Assembly (NCBI GenBank): GCA_963822175.1
Contig: CAWGGJ010000003.1
Location: forward strand, 124,001 to 188,000
DNA from: FEB-25 sp963822175
GTDB taxonomy: Bacteria; Chloroflexota; Anaerolineae; Anaerolineales; UBA4823
Direction: 5' to 3'
Length of the DNA stretch: 64,000 bases
The notes under the pieces were generated by a model that was not told where the DNA came from, did no database searches, and was given only the letters and a program-made list of their open reading frames with translations. The number at the start of each line of letters is the position of its first letter. Position 1 is the first letter of the stretch. Positions 1 through 8,620 of this stretch are shown here, piece after piece. The position numbers were made by a program, and so were the translations under genes.

Positions 1-750
1 ACAAATATTCAAGCGATGTTCACATCGTCAGTAAATATGGATCAAAAATCAGATTGGAATGCGCACCCAAATAATGTCGGTCATTATTACTTCCCAGGTT
101 GTTTTCGTTGCCACGATGGAAAACACATGGATGCCGATCAACAAGCGATCCGGTTGGAATGTAATTTATGCCATACCATTCCAGAAGTAGCAGGGCCATC
201 CAATTTTGTTGCCAATGTTGAGATTCCCCGAGGTCCTGAACCAGAATCTCACCAGGATGCCAATTGGATAGCCATGCACAATCAGGTGTTCAACGAAACT
301 TGCAGTGATTGCCATACGACCGGCAATCCCGGTGGTACAGATAACAGCTCATTTTGTTCAAACAGTGCCTGCCATGGCATTGCCTGGGAGTATGCAGGGT
401 TCGATGCTCCTGCGCTGCGTGAGACCATTATTGATACCCTTCCCCCTACTCCAACACCTTCTGCTTTAAACTTAACTGGCGCATTGACATATGATGCCAC
501 AATTGGCCCCCTATTCGTGTCTCGTTGCGGATCCTGTCATGGTGAAAACGGAATCCAAGGCTTGAACCTAACCACATACCAAACTGCGATGCTGGGTGGG
601 ACGAATGGTGCAGTGATAATTCCTAATGATGCGGACGGCAGCTTGCTGGTTCAGAAGCAGTCTGGCGAGCAGCCTCATTTCGGTCAGCTTTCAACAGAAG
701 AATTAGCACTGGTAATTGATTGGATAAATGCTGGCGCACCCGAAAAATAA
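1..750 (+). CDS. Multiheme cytochrome c, C-terminal part (5' end outside window)
   Basis: The reading frame is open from base 1, so the start lies upstream; the ATG at 16 is probably internal. Five c-type heme motifs are visible: CFRCH, CNLCH, CSDCH, an unusual CX4CH (CSNSACH, bases 355-375) and CGSCH. The last sits in a C-terminal domain resembling the cytochrome c domains of planctomycete-type proteins, ending in DWINAGAPEK. The first motifs lie in a NapC/NirT- or cytochrome c3-like stretch. The protein is inferred to be exported and to carry electrons outside the cytoplasmic membrane. A sensor kinase/regulator pair follows. The cytochrome b gene at the other end of the window suggests a respiratory locus, but contiguity beyond the window cannot be seen. 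Confidence 0.85.
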   Translation, partial: TNIQAMFTSSVNMDQKSDWNAHPNNVGHYYFPGCFRCHDGKHMDADQQAIRLECNLCHTIPEVAGPSNFVANVEIPRGPEPESHQDANWIAMHNQVFNETCSDCHTTGNPGGTDNSSFCSNSACHGIAWEYAGFDAPALRETIIDTLPPTPTPSALNLTGALTYDATIGPLFVSRCGSCHGENGIQGLNLTTYQTAMLGGTNGAVIIPNDADGSLLVQKQSGEQPHFGQLSTEELALVIDWINAGAPEK

Positions 751-784
751 TTAAACACACTACTTTAGCCAAAGGAGGTGTTCT

Positions 785-960
785 ATGGGTGAAGCAGATG
801 AACTCAGCAGGCGAAAAATATTACCAATTGCCATCTGATGAATAGATGGTAATCTAATACCTCCTTACCTGGCATTATTATGCTATCCTGAAAATAATCA
901 CCCGATGCAATTATCCAGATTTTCCTGGATTGGATTAAAGCAGGTGCGCCTGAGAAATAA
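785..960 (+). pseudogene. Gene remnants: Tat-like start plus tail of a second cytochrome c
   Basis: A strong ribosome binding site (aaaggaggtg, 771-780) precedes an ATG at 785 that encodes only 17 residues (to 838). These include a twin-arginine-like SRRKIL, as at the start of Tat-exported redox proteins such as Rieske subunits. At 901-960 another frame encodes a tail ending FLDWIKAGAPEK and a stop, almost the same peptide as the end of the upstream cytochrome (IDWINAGAPEK). The codons differ mostly at synonymous positions, so this is an old paralogue and not a recent copy. The simplest reading is that a deletion removed the body of one or two redox genes. Function is presumably lost; the Rieske assignment is a guess. 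Confidence 0.5.
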
Positions 961-966
961 CATTGT

Positions 967-2451
967 ATGGCTGAGTTTTTTACCCGCAATATCATCCTCG
1001 TATATTTTTTATATGGCCTATCCTTTTTTGTTATGGGTCTGGCCATCTTGCTCGAGGTTGGACACGCCTCGAAGCTTGATTTTTCACGCGCTCTTCGTCC
1101 CTTAATTGGTTTTGGGATAATCCACGGCTGTCACGAGTGGTTTGAAATGTTCCTGATCATTCATGACCGCATCTACGGACCAACTGATGCAGCGTGGATT
1201 TTCCCTGTTCGAATTATTGCCCTGGCGGTCTCCTTCCTGTTTTTAATTGCCTTTGGTGCTCGCCTCATTACCGGGGTTGAAAAACGCAAGCTATACCTGG
1301 GCATGTTATCCACCATCACTGCCATCTGGTTGATCGGATTGATCGGTGTTCTGGTTAATCAATCGAATAGCCAGGTGCGAGCAATTGCTGCAGATGTATA
1401 TACCCGTTATGCATTGGCTATTCCTGGAGTTATCCTTACAGTCTGGGGTTTAATCCTTCAACGCAGTAGATTTATCAAACTCGGTATGCCAGGTATCGGC
1501 CGTGATGTTCTATGTGCTGCCATTGCATTTGGCTTGTACGGTGGAATTGGACAATTATTTGTCGGTCGGAGCATCATTTTTCCTTCAGATTATTTAAATT
1601 CTGAAGTATTTCTGAACTGGTTTGGATTCCCCATCCAGGTGTTACGCGCTGCAACTGCGACAATGGCGGCAATATTCATCATCCGTTCTTTGCGCGCGTT
1701 TGAGGTTGAAAGTAATCAACGCATTAATGAATTACGTGAGGCTCAGATTGCTGAACAACACCGCCTGGATGCATTGCGGGCTGAATTGCTCCACCGTACT
1801 GTCATTGCACAGGAATCTGAGCGACAACGTATTGCCCGTGAGCTACATGATGGAACAGGCCAGACATTAACTGCTCTGGGGATGGGTTTACGTGGTATGT
1901 CTGAAATGATTACTAATAATCGTACCAGGGCAATTGAACAGGCAAACCAGCTTGAGAAGGTTGCCACGGATGGAGTGATCGAGCTTCAACGTATGGTGAC
2001 TGGTTTACATCCGCCCCAATTGGATGATTTAGGGTTACTTGCTGCCCTTCGCTGGTATGCGAACGATATCAGCAGTCATTCTGGGATAACAATAAATATC
2101 ATTAATCATGGCACCAAGCCTACCTTATCCTCCGATGTCAGGGCAGTGGTTTTTCGCATCGCCCAGGAAGCAATAACCAATGTTGTACGTCATTCAAACG
2201 CCAGTAAAATCGATGTTCAGCTCGATTATTTACAGGACAATATATATCTACGGGTTGAGGATAATGGACAGGGTTTTAACACAAACATAGTGTTGGAAAA
2301 AAAACCTGGCAAACCAACTGCTTGGGGATTATTGGGAATGGTTGAACGTGCATCGCTTGTTGGTGGCACATGTAATATATTTTCACATCCAGGAAAAGGC
2401 ACCCTCATAGAAGTGACAGTACCCATTATCGGAGAATTAAAAAATGACTGA
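967..2451 (+). CDS. Membrane sensor histidine kinase, NarL/LuxR-system type (HisKA_3)
   Basis: The 494-residue protein has about seven hydrophobic segments in residues 8-240, then a short coiled linker, a HisKA_3 dimerisation/phosphoacceptor domain and a HATPase_c domain. The phospho-accepting residue is His294 in ARELHDGTGQ. The N-box (QEAITNVVRHS), the G1 box (DNGQGF) and a GKGT motif are present, so it should be active. The stop overlaps the start of the response regulator gene by 8 bp, so the two form a cognate pair. No Shine-Dalgarno is evident before ATG 967. The signal sensed by the integral-membrane N-terminal module is not identifiable. The position beside cytochrome genes suggests a redox or respiratory cue, which is inference. 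Confidence 0.9.
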   Translation: MAEFFTRNIILVYFLYGLSFFVMGLAILLEVGHASKLDFSRALRPLIGFGIIHGCHEWFEMFLIIHDRIYGPTDAAWIFPVRIIALAVSFLFLIAFGARLITGVEKRKLYLGMLSTITAIWLIGLIGVLVNQSNSQVRAIAADVYTRYALAIPGVILTVWGLILQRSRFIKLGMPGIGRDVLCAAIAFGLYGGIGQLFVGRSIIFPSDYLNSEVFLNWFGFPIQVLRAATATMAAIFIIRSLRAFEVESNQRINELREAQIAEQHRLDALRAELLHRTVIAQESERQRIARELHDGTGQTLTALGMGLRGMSEMITNNRTRAIEQANQLEKVATDGVIELQRMVTGLHPPQLDDLGLLAALRWYANDISSHSGITINIINHGTKPTLSSDVRAVVFRIAQEAITNVVRHSNASKIDVQLDYLQDNIYLRVEDNGQGFNTNIVLEKKPGKPTAWGLLGMVERASLVGGTCNIFSHPGKGTLIEVTVPIIGELKND

Positions 2452-3097
2452 TATAAATCTATTACTTGTTGATGATCACCAGGTGGTTCGAACCGGGCTG
2501 CGCATGCTACTGGAGGGACAGCCGGATATGAAAATTATAGGTGAAGCAGAAAGTGGTCTGCAAGCATTGGAAAAAGCCAGGGAGCTCTTACCAGATGTTA
2601 TCGTCATGGATATTACTCTACCTGATATCTCTGGTATTGAGGCAACAAAACTACTTAAAGAAGAGCTGCCGGATATTGCTGTGGTTGCCCTAACCATTCA
2701 TGAAGATGAGCAGTACTTTTTTGAAATGCTTCAAGCAGGAGCATCTGGTTATGTTCCGAAGCGAGCTGCCCCCGAAGATCTGATCACATCCATTCGGGCT
2801 GCATTTGCAGGCGAAATTTATATTTATCCATCATTGGCAAAAGCTCTTGTCGCTGATTTCCTTGGCCGATCGACCCAAGAAAATGAGAAAGCCTCCCTGG
2901 ATGGGCTAACCACCCGTGAACAGGAGGTCCTAAGTTTACTGGCTGAGGGCTTGAGCAATGATGAAATTGGGGCGACATTGAATATCAGCAAGCATACGGT
3001 TGCACGCCATCGCGAAAATCTAATGCGTAAACTGGAACTCCATTCGCGCAGTGAATTGGTAAAATACGCCATACGTAAGGGATTAATAGCAGCCTGA
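2444..3097 (+). CDS. NarL/FixJ-family response regulator
   Basis: This 217-residue protein has an N-terminal receiver domain with acidic pocket DD (LLVDDHQ), phosphoacceptor Asp56 (VIVMDI) and the conserved Lys in VPKRA. It ends in a LuxR-type helix-turn-helix (LTTREQEVLSLLAEGLSNDEIG to about residue 210). It overlaps the upstream kinase gene by 8 bp and should be phosphorylated by that kinase. The target promoters are unknown; the neighbouring cytochrome genes are the natural candidates. A second regulator of the same family and similar length lies at 62459-63109. Confidence 0.93.
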   Translation: MTDINLLLVDDHQVVRTGLRMLLEGQPDMKIIGEAESGLQALEKARELLPDVIVMDITLPDISGIEATKLLKEELPDIAVVALTIHEDEQYFFEMLQAGASGYVPKRAAPEDLITSIRAAFAGEIYIYPSLAKALVADFLGRSTQENEKASLDGLTTREQEVLSLLAEGLSNDEIGATLNISKHTVARHRENLMRKLELHSRSELVKYAIRKGLIAA

Positions 3098-3214
3098 TCG
3101 TAGTGTTGTTTCCCTAGTGATAAATCCCATAGCACTCCTATTGACGCACGGGGTGAATATCCTTATTATAGTAATGTAAGATTGAATTTATTGTAACGTC
3201 AATTGGAGGTCAAT

Positions 3215-3505
3215 ATGCGCAAGGTACAATTTACTGCTAGCTTTTGGACAATTATAATCGCTATCCCGTTCACCATCCTGGCACTCATCGGGGTAGCCTA
3301 CCTCACCGAACATCTGACGCAGATCATCAACTACTTCTATAACCTTAGCCGCCAGATTTCTGTCGGTGGGCGTGGTTTGATTTTGGAATTCTCCGCCCGC
3401 TGGCCGGAAGTTGCCGGGATGGTAATCGGCATGATTGTGATTCTGACGATCTATCTTTTTACCCAAAATGCCAATAAGGCAGAGGAAACAAAGAATATAA
3501 AGTAG
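3215..3505 (+). CDS. Small two-helix membrane protein, function unknown
   Basis: The start is ATG 3215, directly after a good Shine-Dalgarno (ggaggt, 3205-3210); an in-frame TTG at 3203 is not needed. The 96-residue product has one hydrophobic helix near residues 10-32 and another near 70-90. They are separated by a short segment containing a Gly-rich turn (SVGGRG), and the C-terminus is charged. I do not recognise a family. It forms its own unit, closed by a strong terminator at 3532-3578. Confidence 0.7.
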   Translation: MRKVQFTASFWTIIIAIPFTILALIGVAYLTEHLTQIINYFYNLSRQISVGGRGLILEFSARWPEVAGMVIGMIVILTIYLFTQNANKAEETKNIK

Positions 3506-3531
3506 ACAATTCTTTTCGAAGAACCTGTTTA

Positions 3532-3578
3532 CCTTGCACCTGGTGGGTATTACTCACCCATGGTGCAAGGTTTTTTTT
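3532..3578 (+). terminator. Rho-independent terminator
   Basis: A 9-bp stem (ccttgcacc with ggtgcaagg), extended by tggtggg/ctcacc pairing in the loop region, is followed by eight T. It ends the small membrane protein gene. Confidence 0.93.
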
Positions 3579-3851
3579 ATGGTTCTCCCATGATGTTTAT
3601 CCAATAAATACCAAATTATGTATTGTATTTTTTAATACAAACTACTCATCTCACCCTAATTTTGTGGTAGAATTATATAGGGTATTTGTCCTATGATTAA
3701 TGGTGTTTTCAGCTTTTGGAGGATGATCTATTTTTCCTACCCCAACAGAAATCGCCAAAGAAATTAAATAAAGGAGGAGCAATATCGAAAATAAATAGAA
3801 TATGACCCATTATTGCACCAGATGTATCTATACCCTCATGAGGAGAAATTT
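3579..3851 (+). promoter_or_regulatory. Long leader/promoter region of the decaheme gene
   Basis: About 270 AT-rich bases with no supported gene. A plausible -10 (tagaat, near 3668) lies well upstream, so the mRNA would carry a leader of about 170 nt. A second ribosome-binding-like aaaggagga (3771-3779) is not followed by a standard start codon. The site used for the decaheme gene is gaggaga just before ATG 3852. No riboswitch was recognised. Confidence 0.35.
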
Positions 3852-6059
3852 ATGAATTACAAGAAATATCTATTTTTAGGACTGCTTTTGATTGGACTGG
3901 CTCTAGCGCTAGCAGCCTGCTCCAGTTCGGCAACTCCATGCCCGGATTGTCCGGCTGCACCGGAATGCCCGGCTGCACCCGAATGCCCAACTTGTCCTGA
4001 AGCACCAACCTGCCCTGAACCCGAAGTAATCTTACCCACAATTGAAGCTGAGTGGGCTGGTTCTGCTCACGCTGATGAAACTGCAGAAGCTTTCCGCCAT
4101 TGGGATGAGGACGATCCGAAAGAAGTTCCCACCAGTTGTGCCCAATGCCACACCCCCACCGGGTATATGGATTACCTGGGTGCCGATGGTTCGGCAGCCG
4201 GGGTCGTGGATGTTGCCCAGCCACCAACCGAACAAGGTATTGTCTGCGAAGCCTGCCACAACGATGCTGCAGTGGCTCTCTCTGAGGTTACCTTCCCCTC
4301 CGGTGTGGTTGTAACGGGCCTTGGCCCAGAAGCCCGCTGCATGGTCTGCCACCAGGGACGTGCCTCAGGCTCATCAATTGATAATGCGATTGCCACAAAT
4401 GTCCTGACAGATACCCTCGATACGGTTAGCACTGAGCTGCGCTTCACCAACATTCACTACTTTGCCGCAGCAGCTACCCTATATGGTAGCGAAGTTGCCG
4501 GTGGTTACCAATACGAAGGGCAAAGTTATGATGGAAAATTCGTGCATGCTGATGGACTTAATACCTGCGTTAGCTGCCACAACCAGCATACCCTGGAAAT
4601 CAGGATTGAGAAATGCCAGGAATGCCATACCGAAGTCGCCTCTGTAGAAGATCTTGCTAACGTCCGCATGAATGGCTCCCTTGAAGACTACAATGGCAAT
4701 GGTGACACTACCGAAGGTATTGCGTCTGAGATTTCCGGCCTGCAGGGTTTCCTGCTGACTGGTATCCAGGCATATGCCAAGCAGGTTGCTGGAGCACCGA
4801 TCGCCTATGACCCGGCTGCATATCCATACTTCTTCAACGATGCCAATGATAACGGTGTGGTTGATCCTGATGAGTTTGCTTCAGAAACGGCTGCTTATGC
4901 CTCCTGGACTGGTCGCCTGTTGAAAGCTGCCTATAACTACCAGTTATCGGTCAAGGATCCAGGTGCCTTTGCTCATAATGCCAAGTACATCATTGAGCTA
5001 CTCTATGATTTTATAGCCGACCTGAATACCCAGCTCTCTACACCGGTTGACATGAGCGCATTACACCGCATCGACGCGGGTCACTTTGCTGGTTCTGAAA
5101 TGGCCTTCCGTGATTGGGATGCCGAGGGCGAAGTACCAGCCACATGCTCTAAATGCCACTCTGCCCTTGGCCTGCCGCTCTTCGTCAAAGAAGCCGCTGC
5201 ATCCAGTGATGGCGTGACCGGCGTAACCATCGCCCAGCCAGTCTCCCAGGGATTCGAATGCGCAACCTGCCATGATGTTACCCAATTCCCCGCCACTTAT
5301 GCTGTAGCTGGAGCAAAATTCCCCAGTGGCGCTGTCCTGACTTTCGGTGAAGGTGCACCTGCCAACTTGTGCATCACCTGCCACCAGGGTCGACAGTCAA
5401 CACCCGGTATCAATAAATCTGTCGGAGATGCTACACCTGATACCGTGGTTGAAGGGTTGACATTCAAGAACCCGCACTACTTTGCTGCCGGTGCCACTTT
5501 ATTTGGTACTGAAGCGCAGGGTGCTTATGAGTATACCGGGCAAACATATCTCGGTGTACACAAACACGTGACAGACTTCAGTGCAACCTGTGTCTCCTGC
5601 CACAATGCTCATGAATTAGGCGTGAACACCGAGTTCTGCACCACCTGCCATGGAGACAAGGCACCAGAAGATATCCGCATGGGCGAAACTGACTACGATG
5701 GTGACGGCAATACCGATGAAGGTATGTCGGGTGAAGTTGCCACATTCACCGAGCTGCTCCTTCCTGCGATCCAAACATATGCAGCTGACAAGATCGGTAC
5801 ACCTGTCGCCTACGATGCTGCTAGTTACCCATACTTCTTCATCGATGGGAATGCCAATGGTGTCGTCGATCCTGAAGAAGCTAATCGAGATAATGGCTAC
5901 GCCACCTGGACACCTCGCCTACTCGAGGCTGCTTACAACTACCAGTGGGTCCAAAAGGATCCAGGAGCATTTGCACATAATGGCAAGTACATCCTACAGG
6001 TGTTGTATGATAGCTTGAAGGATGTTGGCGGAGATGTCACTGGACTGACCCGTCCATAA
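3852..6059 (+). CDS. Decaheme c-type cytochrome lipoprotein, tandem pentaheme repeat
   Basis: ATG 3852 follows gaggaga and gives 735 residues. A lipoprotein signal peptide ends in LAAC. A Pro/Cys stalk with six non-heme cysteines follows (about residues 34-58). There are ten CXXCH motifs at residues 96, 132, 163, 239, 255 and 432, 470, 507, 580, 596. The spacing of the two sets is nearly the same (36/31/76/16 and 38/37/73/16), so the protein is a tandem duplication of a five-heme unit. Each unit also has a conserved HYFAA motif and two Asp/Asn-rich, calcium-binding-like loops (such as DYDGDGNTDEG and DGNANGVVDPEE). It is predicted to be anchored on the outer face of the cytoplasmic membrane and to move electrons there. 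Its partner is unknown, and it appears to be monocistronic. Confidence 0.92.
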   Translation: MNYKKYLFLGLLLIGLALALAACSSSATPCPDCPAAPECPAAPECPTCPEAPTCPEPEVILPTIEAEWAGSAHADETAEAFRHWDEDDPKEVPTSCAQCHTPTGYMDYLGADGSAAGVVDVAQPPTEQGIVCEACHNDAAVALSEVTFPSGVVVTGLGPEARCMVCHQGRASGSSIDNAIATNVLTDTLDTVSTELRFTNIHYFAAAATLYGSEVAGGYQYEGQSYDGKFVHADGLNTCVSCHNQHTLEIRIEKCQECHTEVASVEDLANVRMNGSLEDYNGNGDTTEGIASEISGLQGFLLTGIQAYAKQVAGAPIAYDPAAYPYFFNDANDNGVVDPDEFASETAAYASWTGRLLKAAYNYQLSVKDPGAFAHNAKYIIELLYDFIADLNTQLSTPVDMSALHRIDAGHFAGSEMAFRDWDAEGEVPATCSKCHSALGLPLFVKEAAASSDGVTGVTIAQPVSQGFECATCHDVTQFPATYAVAGAKFPSGAVLTFGEGAPANLCITCHQGRQSTPGINKSVGDATPDTVVEGLTFKNPHYFAAGATLFGTEAQGAYEYTGQTYLGVHKHVTDFSATCVSCHNAHELGVNTEFCTTCHGDKAPEDIRMGETDYDGDGNTDEGMSGEVATFTELLLPAIQTYAADKIGTPVAYDAASYPYFFIDGNANGVVDPEEANRDNGYATWTPRLLEAAYNYQWVQKDPGAFAHNGKYILQVLYDSLKDVGGDVTGLTRP

Positions 6060-6084
6060 TATCAGCCCTTACAGGTAAGAGAAG

Positions 6085-6114
6085 ACCGGATGCCACAAGC
6101 ATCCGGTTTTTTTG
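6085..6114 (+). terminator. Rho-independent terminator of the decaheme gene
   Basis: A perfect 9-bp stem (accggatgc / gcatccggt) with a 5-nt loop is followed by seven T. Confidence 0.93.
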
Positions 6115-6191
6115 TCGAATGGCTTGTGTTAGAATCTGTTGAATTAACCCTTTTACTTCACTGACCATGCTTGGAGTAAACCTACTCACCT

Positions 6192-6839
6192 ATGAGCTCT
6201 AATGAATTTGCCCCCTACGAGTATTTCGACCGTGTGATAAGTTTATGGTGGCTTGTTGCGCTTGCCACCATCCTGGGAGGAACGTTTGGGTATTTATTCT
6301 CCAAGTTAAATCCACCACTTTATGAAGCCACTTCTACCTATATCGTTACCATCGATTTAAGCCGTTTTCCCCTCCAGGGTGTGAAAGACGAATTTCTTCA
6401 ATATAACGAGGATTTGGCATTGAACTCAACCGAGGATGTTCTGCTTTCTGCGGAGGTTCGCGACAAATTGATCGCACAGATGCAAAACCTAGGCATATTG
6501 CTAACACCGCTTGAGCTCCAAAAAAACAGCACCATTGAGCGTAAGCAGGAAGTCTGGGAACTTCGCTACCGCAACCCAGATTCACTGGTGGCTCAGGAGG
6601 TTGTCAGCAGCTGGGCGAAGATAGGCTACCAGACCATGTTATCCTGGCAGGAAACAGGGAAAATACCTGATTACGTGATCTTTCAACCTCCTGCCCCGGG
6701 GTTGCTTTCTCAGGAACCAGTAGTACACGACCGGAATAAAGTCGTCCTTGCAGGTGCATTGATTGGTTTTATTGTAGGAATCATCGTTACCAGTCTGATA
6801 AGTCGTTCACCAAATATTCAAGCCAAGATTCTTGAGTAA
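6192..6839 (+). CDS. Wzz-like polysaccharide chain-length/co-polymerase protein
   Basis: The 215-residue protein has a membrane helix near residues 18-36 (WWLVALATILGG), an extracytoplasmic alpha/beta region, and a second helix near residues 180-200 (GALIGFIVGIIV). This is the topology of short Wzz/capsular-polysaccharide co-polymerases without a kinase domain. The Pro-containing KLNPPLYEA after the first helix is typical of the family. It sits 51 bp upstream of an O-antigen-ligase-like gene, so the two probably act together in surface polysaccharide assembly. It is shorter than enterobacterial Wzz (about 325 residues), and the match is by architecture. Confidence 0.65.
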   Translation: MSSNEFAPYEYFDRVISLWWLVALATILGGTFGYLFSKLNPPLYEATSTYIVTIDLSRFPLQGVKDEFLQYNEDLALNSTEDVLLSAEVRDKLIAQMQNLGILLTPLELQKNSTIERKQEVWELRYRNPDSLVAQEVVSSWAKIGYQTMLSWQETGKIPDYVIFQPPAPGLLSQEPVVHDRNKVVLAGALIGFIVGIIVTSLISRSPNIQAKILE

Positions 6840-6890
6840 CAATCTTTGTTTGCAATCGATGATCATTCCTTCATTAAGTGAAGTATGTAG

Positions 6891-8465
6891 ATGACAGCCT
6901 CTGACGACCGCAGGACATTTATCGAAAGTTTGTGTGAGGTACTTTGGGCTGTGGCATTAATCTGCCTACCGGTCACCACTTTTCCTTTTTTTTCTTCCAT
7001 CACCGGTGCCCTGGTAGCTCCCCTTTCCATCCTGCCATTTTTTATCCTGCTCCTACTCTGGAGTTTGCCACTCCTTTTCCGCAAGGGGAGTATTCCTAAA
7101 GAGAGTGTTCCTCTGGTGGTATTTACCCTGGTGGTAATTATTTCTTGTGCAGCTGCCTTTTTTTATTACCTCCCGGGCTTTAAAGGCAAGACTATCCTGG
7201 GTCAGGAATTGAGAGCTCTTTTCACGCTTACCGTTGGGCTTGTCTTTTACCTGGTCACTACCACCTGGGTTAAGGACACACATAGATTTAAGAATACCTG
7301 GAAATATATTACTTTTGGTGGCATCCTTTCACTGCTTTGGATAATTCCACAGGTGTTTTATATCCTCAAACAGGCAGACCAATATCCACCCTGGTTGGAT
7401 CAGCTTCAATCCTGGTTTGTTGTCATCTCTCCTTCATTTTCCCCCAGGTATGGGCGGATCAATGGTTTAACCTATGAAGCCTCCTGGTTTGCTCACCAGA
7501 TGGTCCTCATCTACCTGCCCATCTGGATCGCTGCATCGTACTATAGGACCTCCGCATTTAAATTTCGTATATTCCGAATATCCATCGAGAACATCCTGCT
7601 TGCATTTGGATTGATCTCCTTCTTCCTAAGCTCACCACGCATAGGCCTGATTTCATTATTATTAATGTTTATCTACATGTTTTTCAGATTAAATTTGGTC
7701 ATCTATCAAAAGATGGTAAGAATAATATCCAACCAGGATTTCTACACTCGAAGGAAATCTGCAATTTATAGTCAGACCTTCCTTCGGGGGGTCACCAGTT
7801 TTTTTATCATTATTGTCTACCTCATGCTCATCGCTGGGGTTGTTTTCTTCGTCAGTCAGCGTGATTGGAGAATGTCCATTCTGGTGAGCGAGCCGCCATC
7901 GGTCAAGGAAATCATCGGTGTGCTCACACTTGACCAGGACACACTTCTGAATATCAGTCACCGCCTTGTTTTCATGGAAAGAATGATTTACTGGTTAAAT
8001 GGCTGGAATATATTTAATCAATATCCCTGGCTGGGTGTCGGGTTAGGTAATGCTGGATTTTTCTTCCCAAAGTATGCTCCTGCAGTTGGGTGGGAGACAA
8101 TAGAAATACGAAATGTACTTTTTTACCTATCCCAATTACCCAATGTAAAAAGCTTTTGGTTCCGGCTTTTAAGCGAAACCGGGCTGGTAGGATTTTCAGT
8201 ATTTATTTCCTGGTTATATGTTCTGTTTCAATCAACAAGGTTCACCCACCACAACCCGGATGCATCGATCAAGACCTTTGCACTGGCTGGTCAGCTTGCC
8301 TTGCTGGCTTTTATAGGTGAAGGTTTCAGCATCGACTCATTCGCCATGCCCTATTTTTGGGTCATTACGGGAGTGGTAGTTTCGATCGCTATGATTTATC
8401 GCCGTGACTTATCTAACAGGCAATCATCACCCCCTCAAATACAGATCAACGAAGACACCAGGTAA
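6891..8465 (+). CDS. O-antigen ligase/polymerase (Wzy/WaaL-like) membrane protein
   Basis: The 524-residue protein has about eleven hydrophobic segments and one large extracytoplasmic loop near residues 310-420. The loop carries the family-typical NQYPWLGVGLGNAG stretch. Proteins of the Wzy_C/O-antigen ligase superfamily polymerise or transfer lipid-linked glycans at the outer face of the membrane. It lies downstream of the Wzz-like gene. Glycosyltransferases are not present nearby, so the two may act on glycans made elsewhere. Confidence 0.75.
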   Translation: MTASDDRRTFIESLCEVLWAVALICLPVTTFPFFSSITGALVAPLSILPFFILLLLWSLPLLFRKGSIPKESVPLVVFTLVVIISCAAAFFYYLPGFKGKTILGQELRALFTLTVGLVFYLVTTTWVKDTHRFKNTWKYITFGGILSLLWIIPQVFYILKQADQYPPWLDQLQSWFVVISPSFSPRYGRINGLTYEASWFAHQMVLIYLPIWIAASYYRTSAFKFRIFRISIENILLAFGLISFFLSSPRIGLISLLLMFIYMFFRLNLVIYQKMVRIISNQDFYTRRKSAIYSQTFLRGVTSFFIIIVYLMLIAGVVFFVSQRDWRMSILVSEPPSVKEIIGVLTLDQDTLLNISHRLVFMERMIYWLNGWNIFNQYPWLGVGLGNAGFFFPKYAPAVGWETIEIRNVLFYLSQLPNVKSFWFRLLSETGLVGFSVFISWLYVLFQSTRFTHHNPDASIKTFALAGQLALLAFIGEGFSIDSFAMPYFWVITGVVVSIAMIYRRDLSNRQSSPPQIQINEDTR

Positions 8466-8620
8466 AATAAGACCACAATTGTCTTGGCTTTGGTTCCAAG
8501 CAGGTAAACCATGCGGTTGTTTTGAAAACCAACCATGCCCACACATAAAAAAGCATCATACCTGAAACATGAGTAAAGCAGAAATAGATTTCCTCATAAT
8601 AGAGCAATGCTGGAGGTAGG

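Noticed and set aside
905..1105. 66-codon frame overlapping the start of the sensor kinase
   Set aside because: It is out of frame with the kinase and has no ribosome binding site; the region is explained by the kinase and by the cytochrome-tail remnant.
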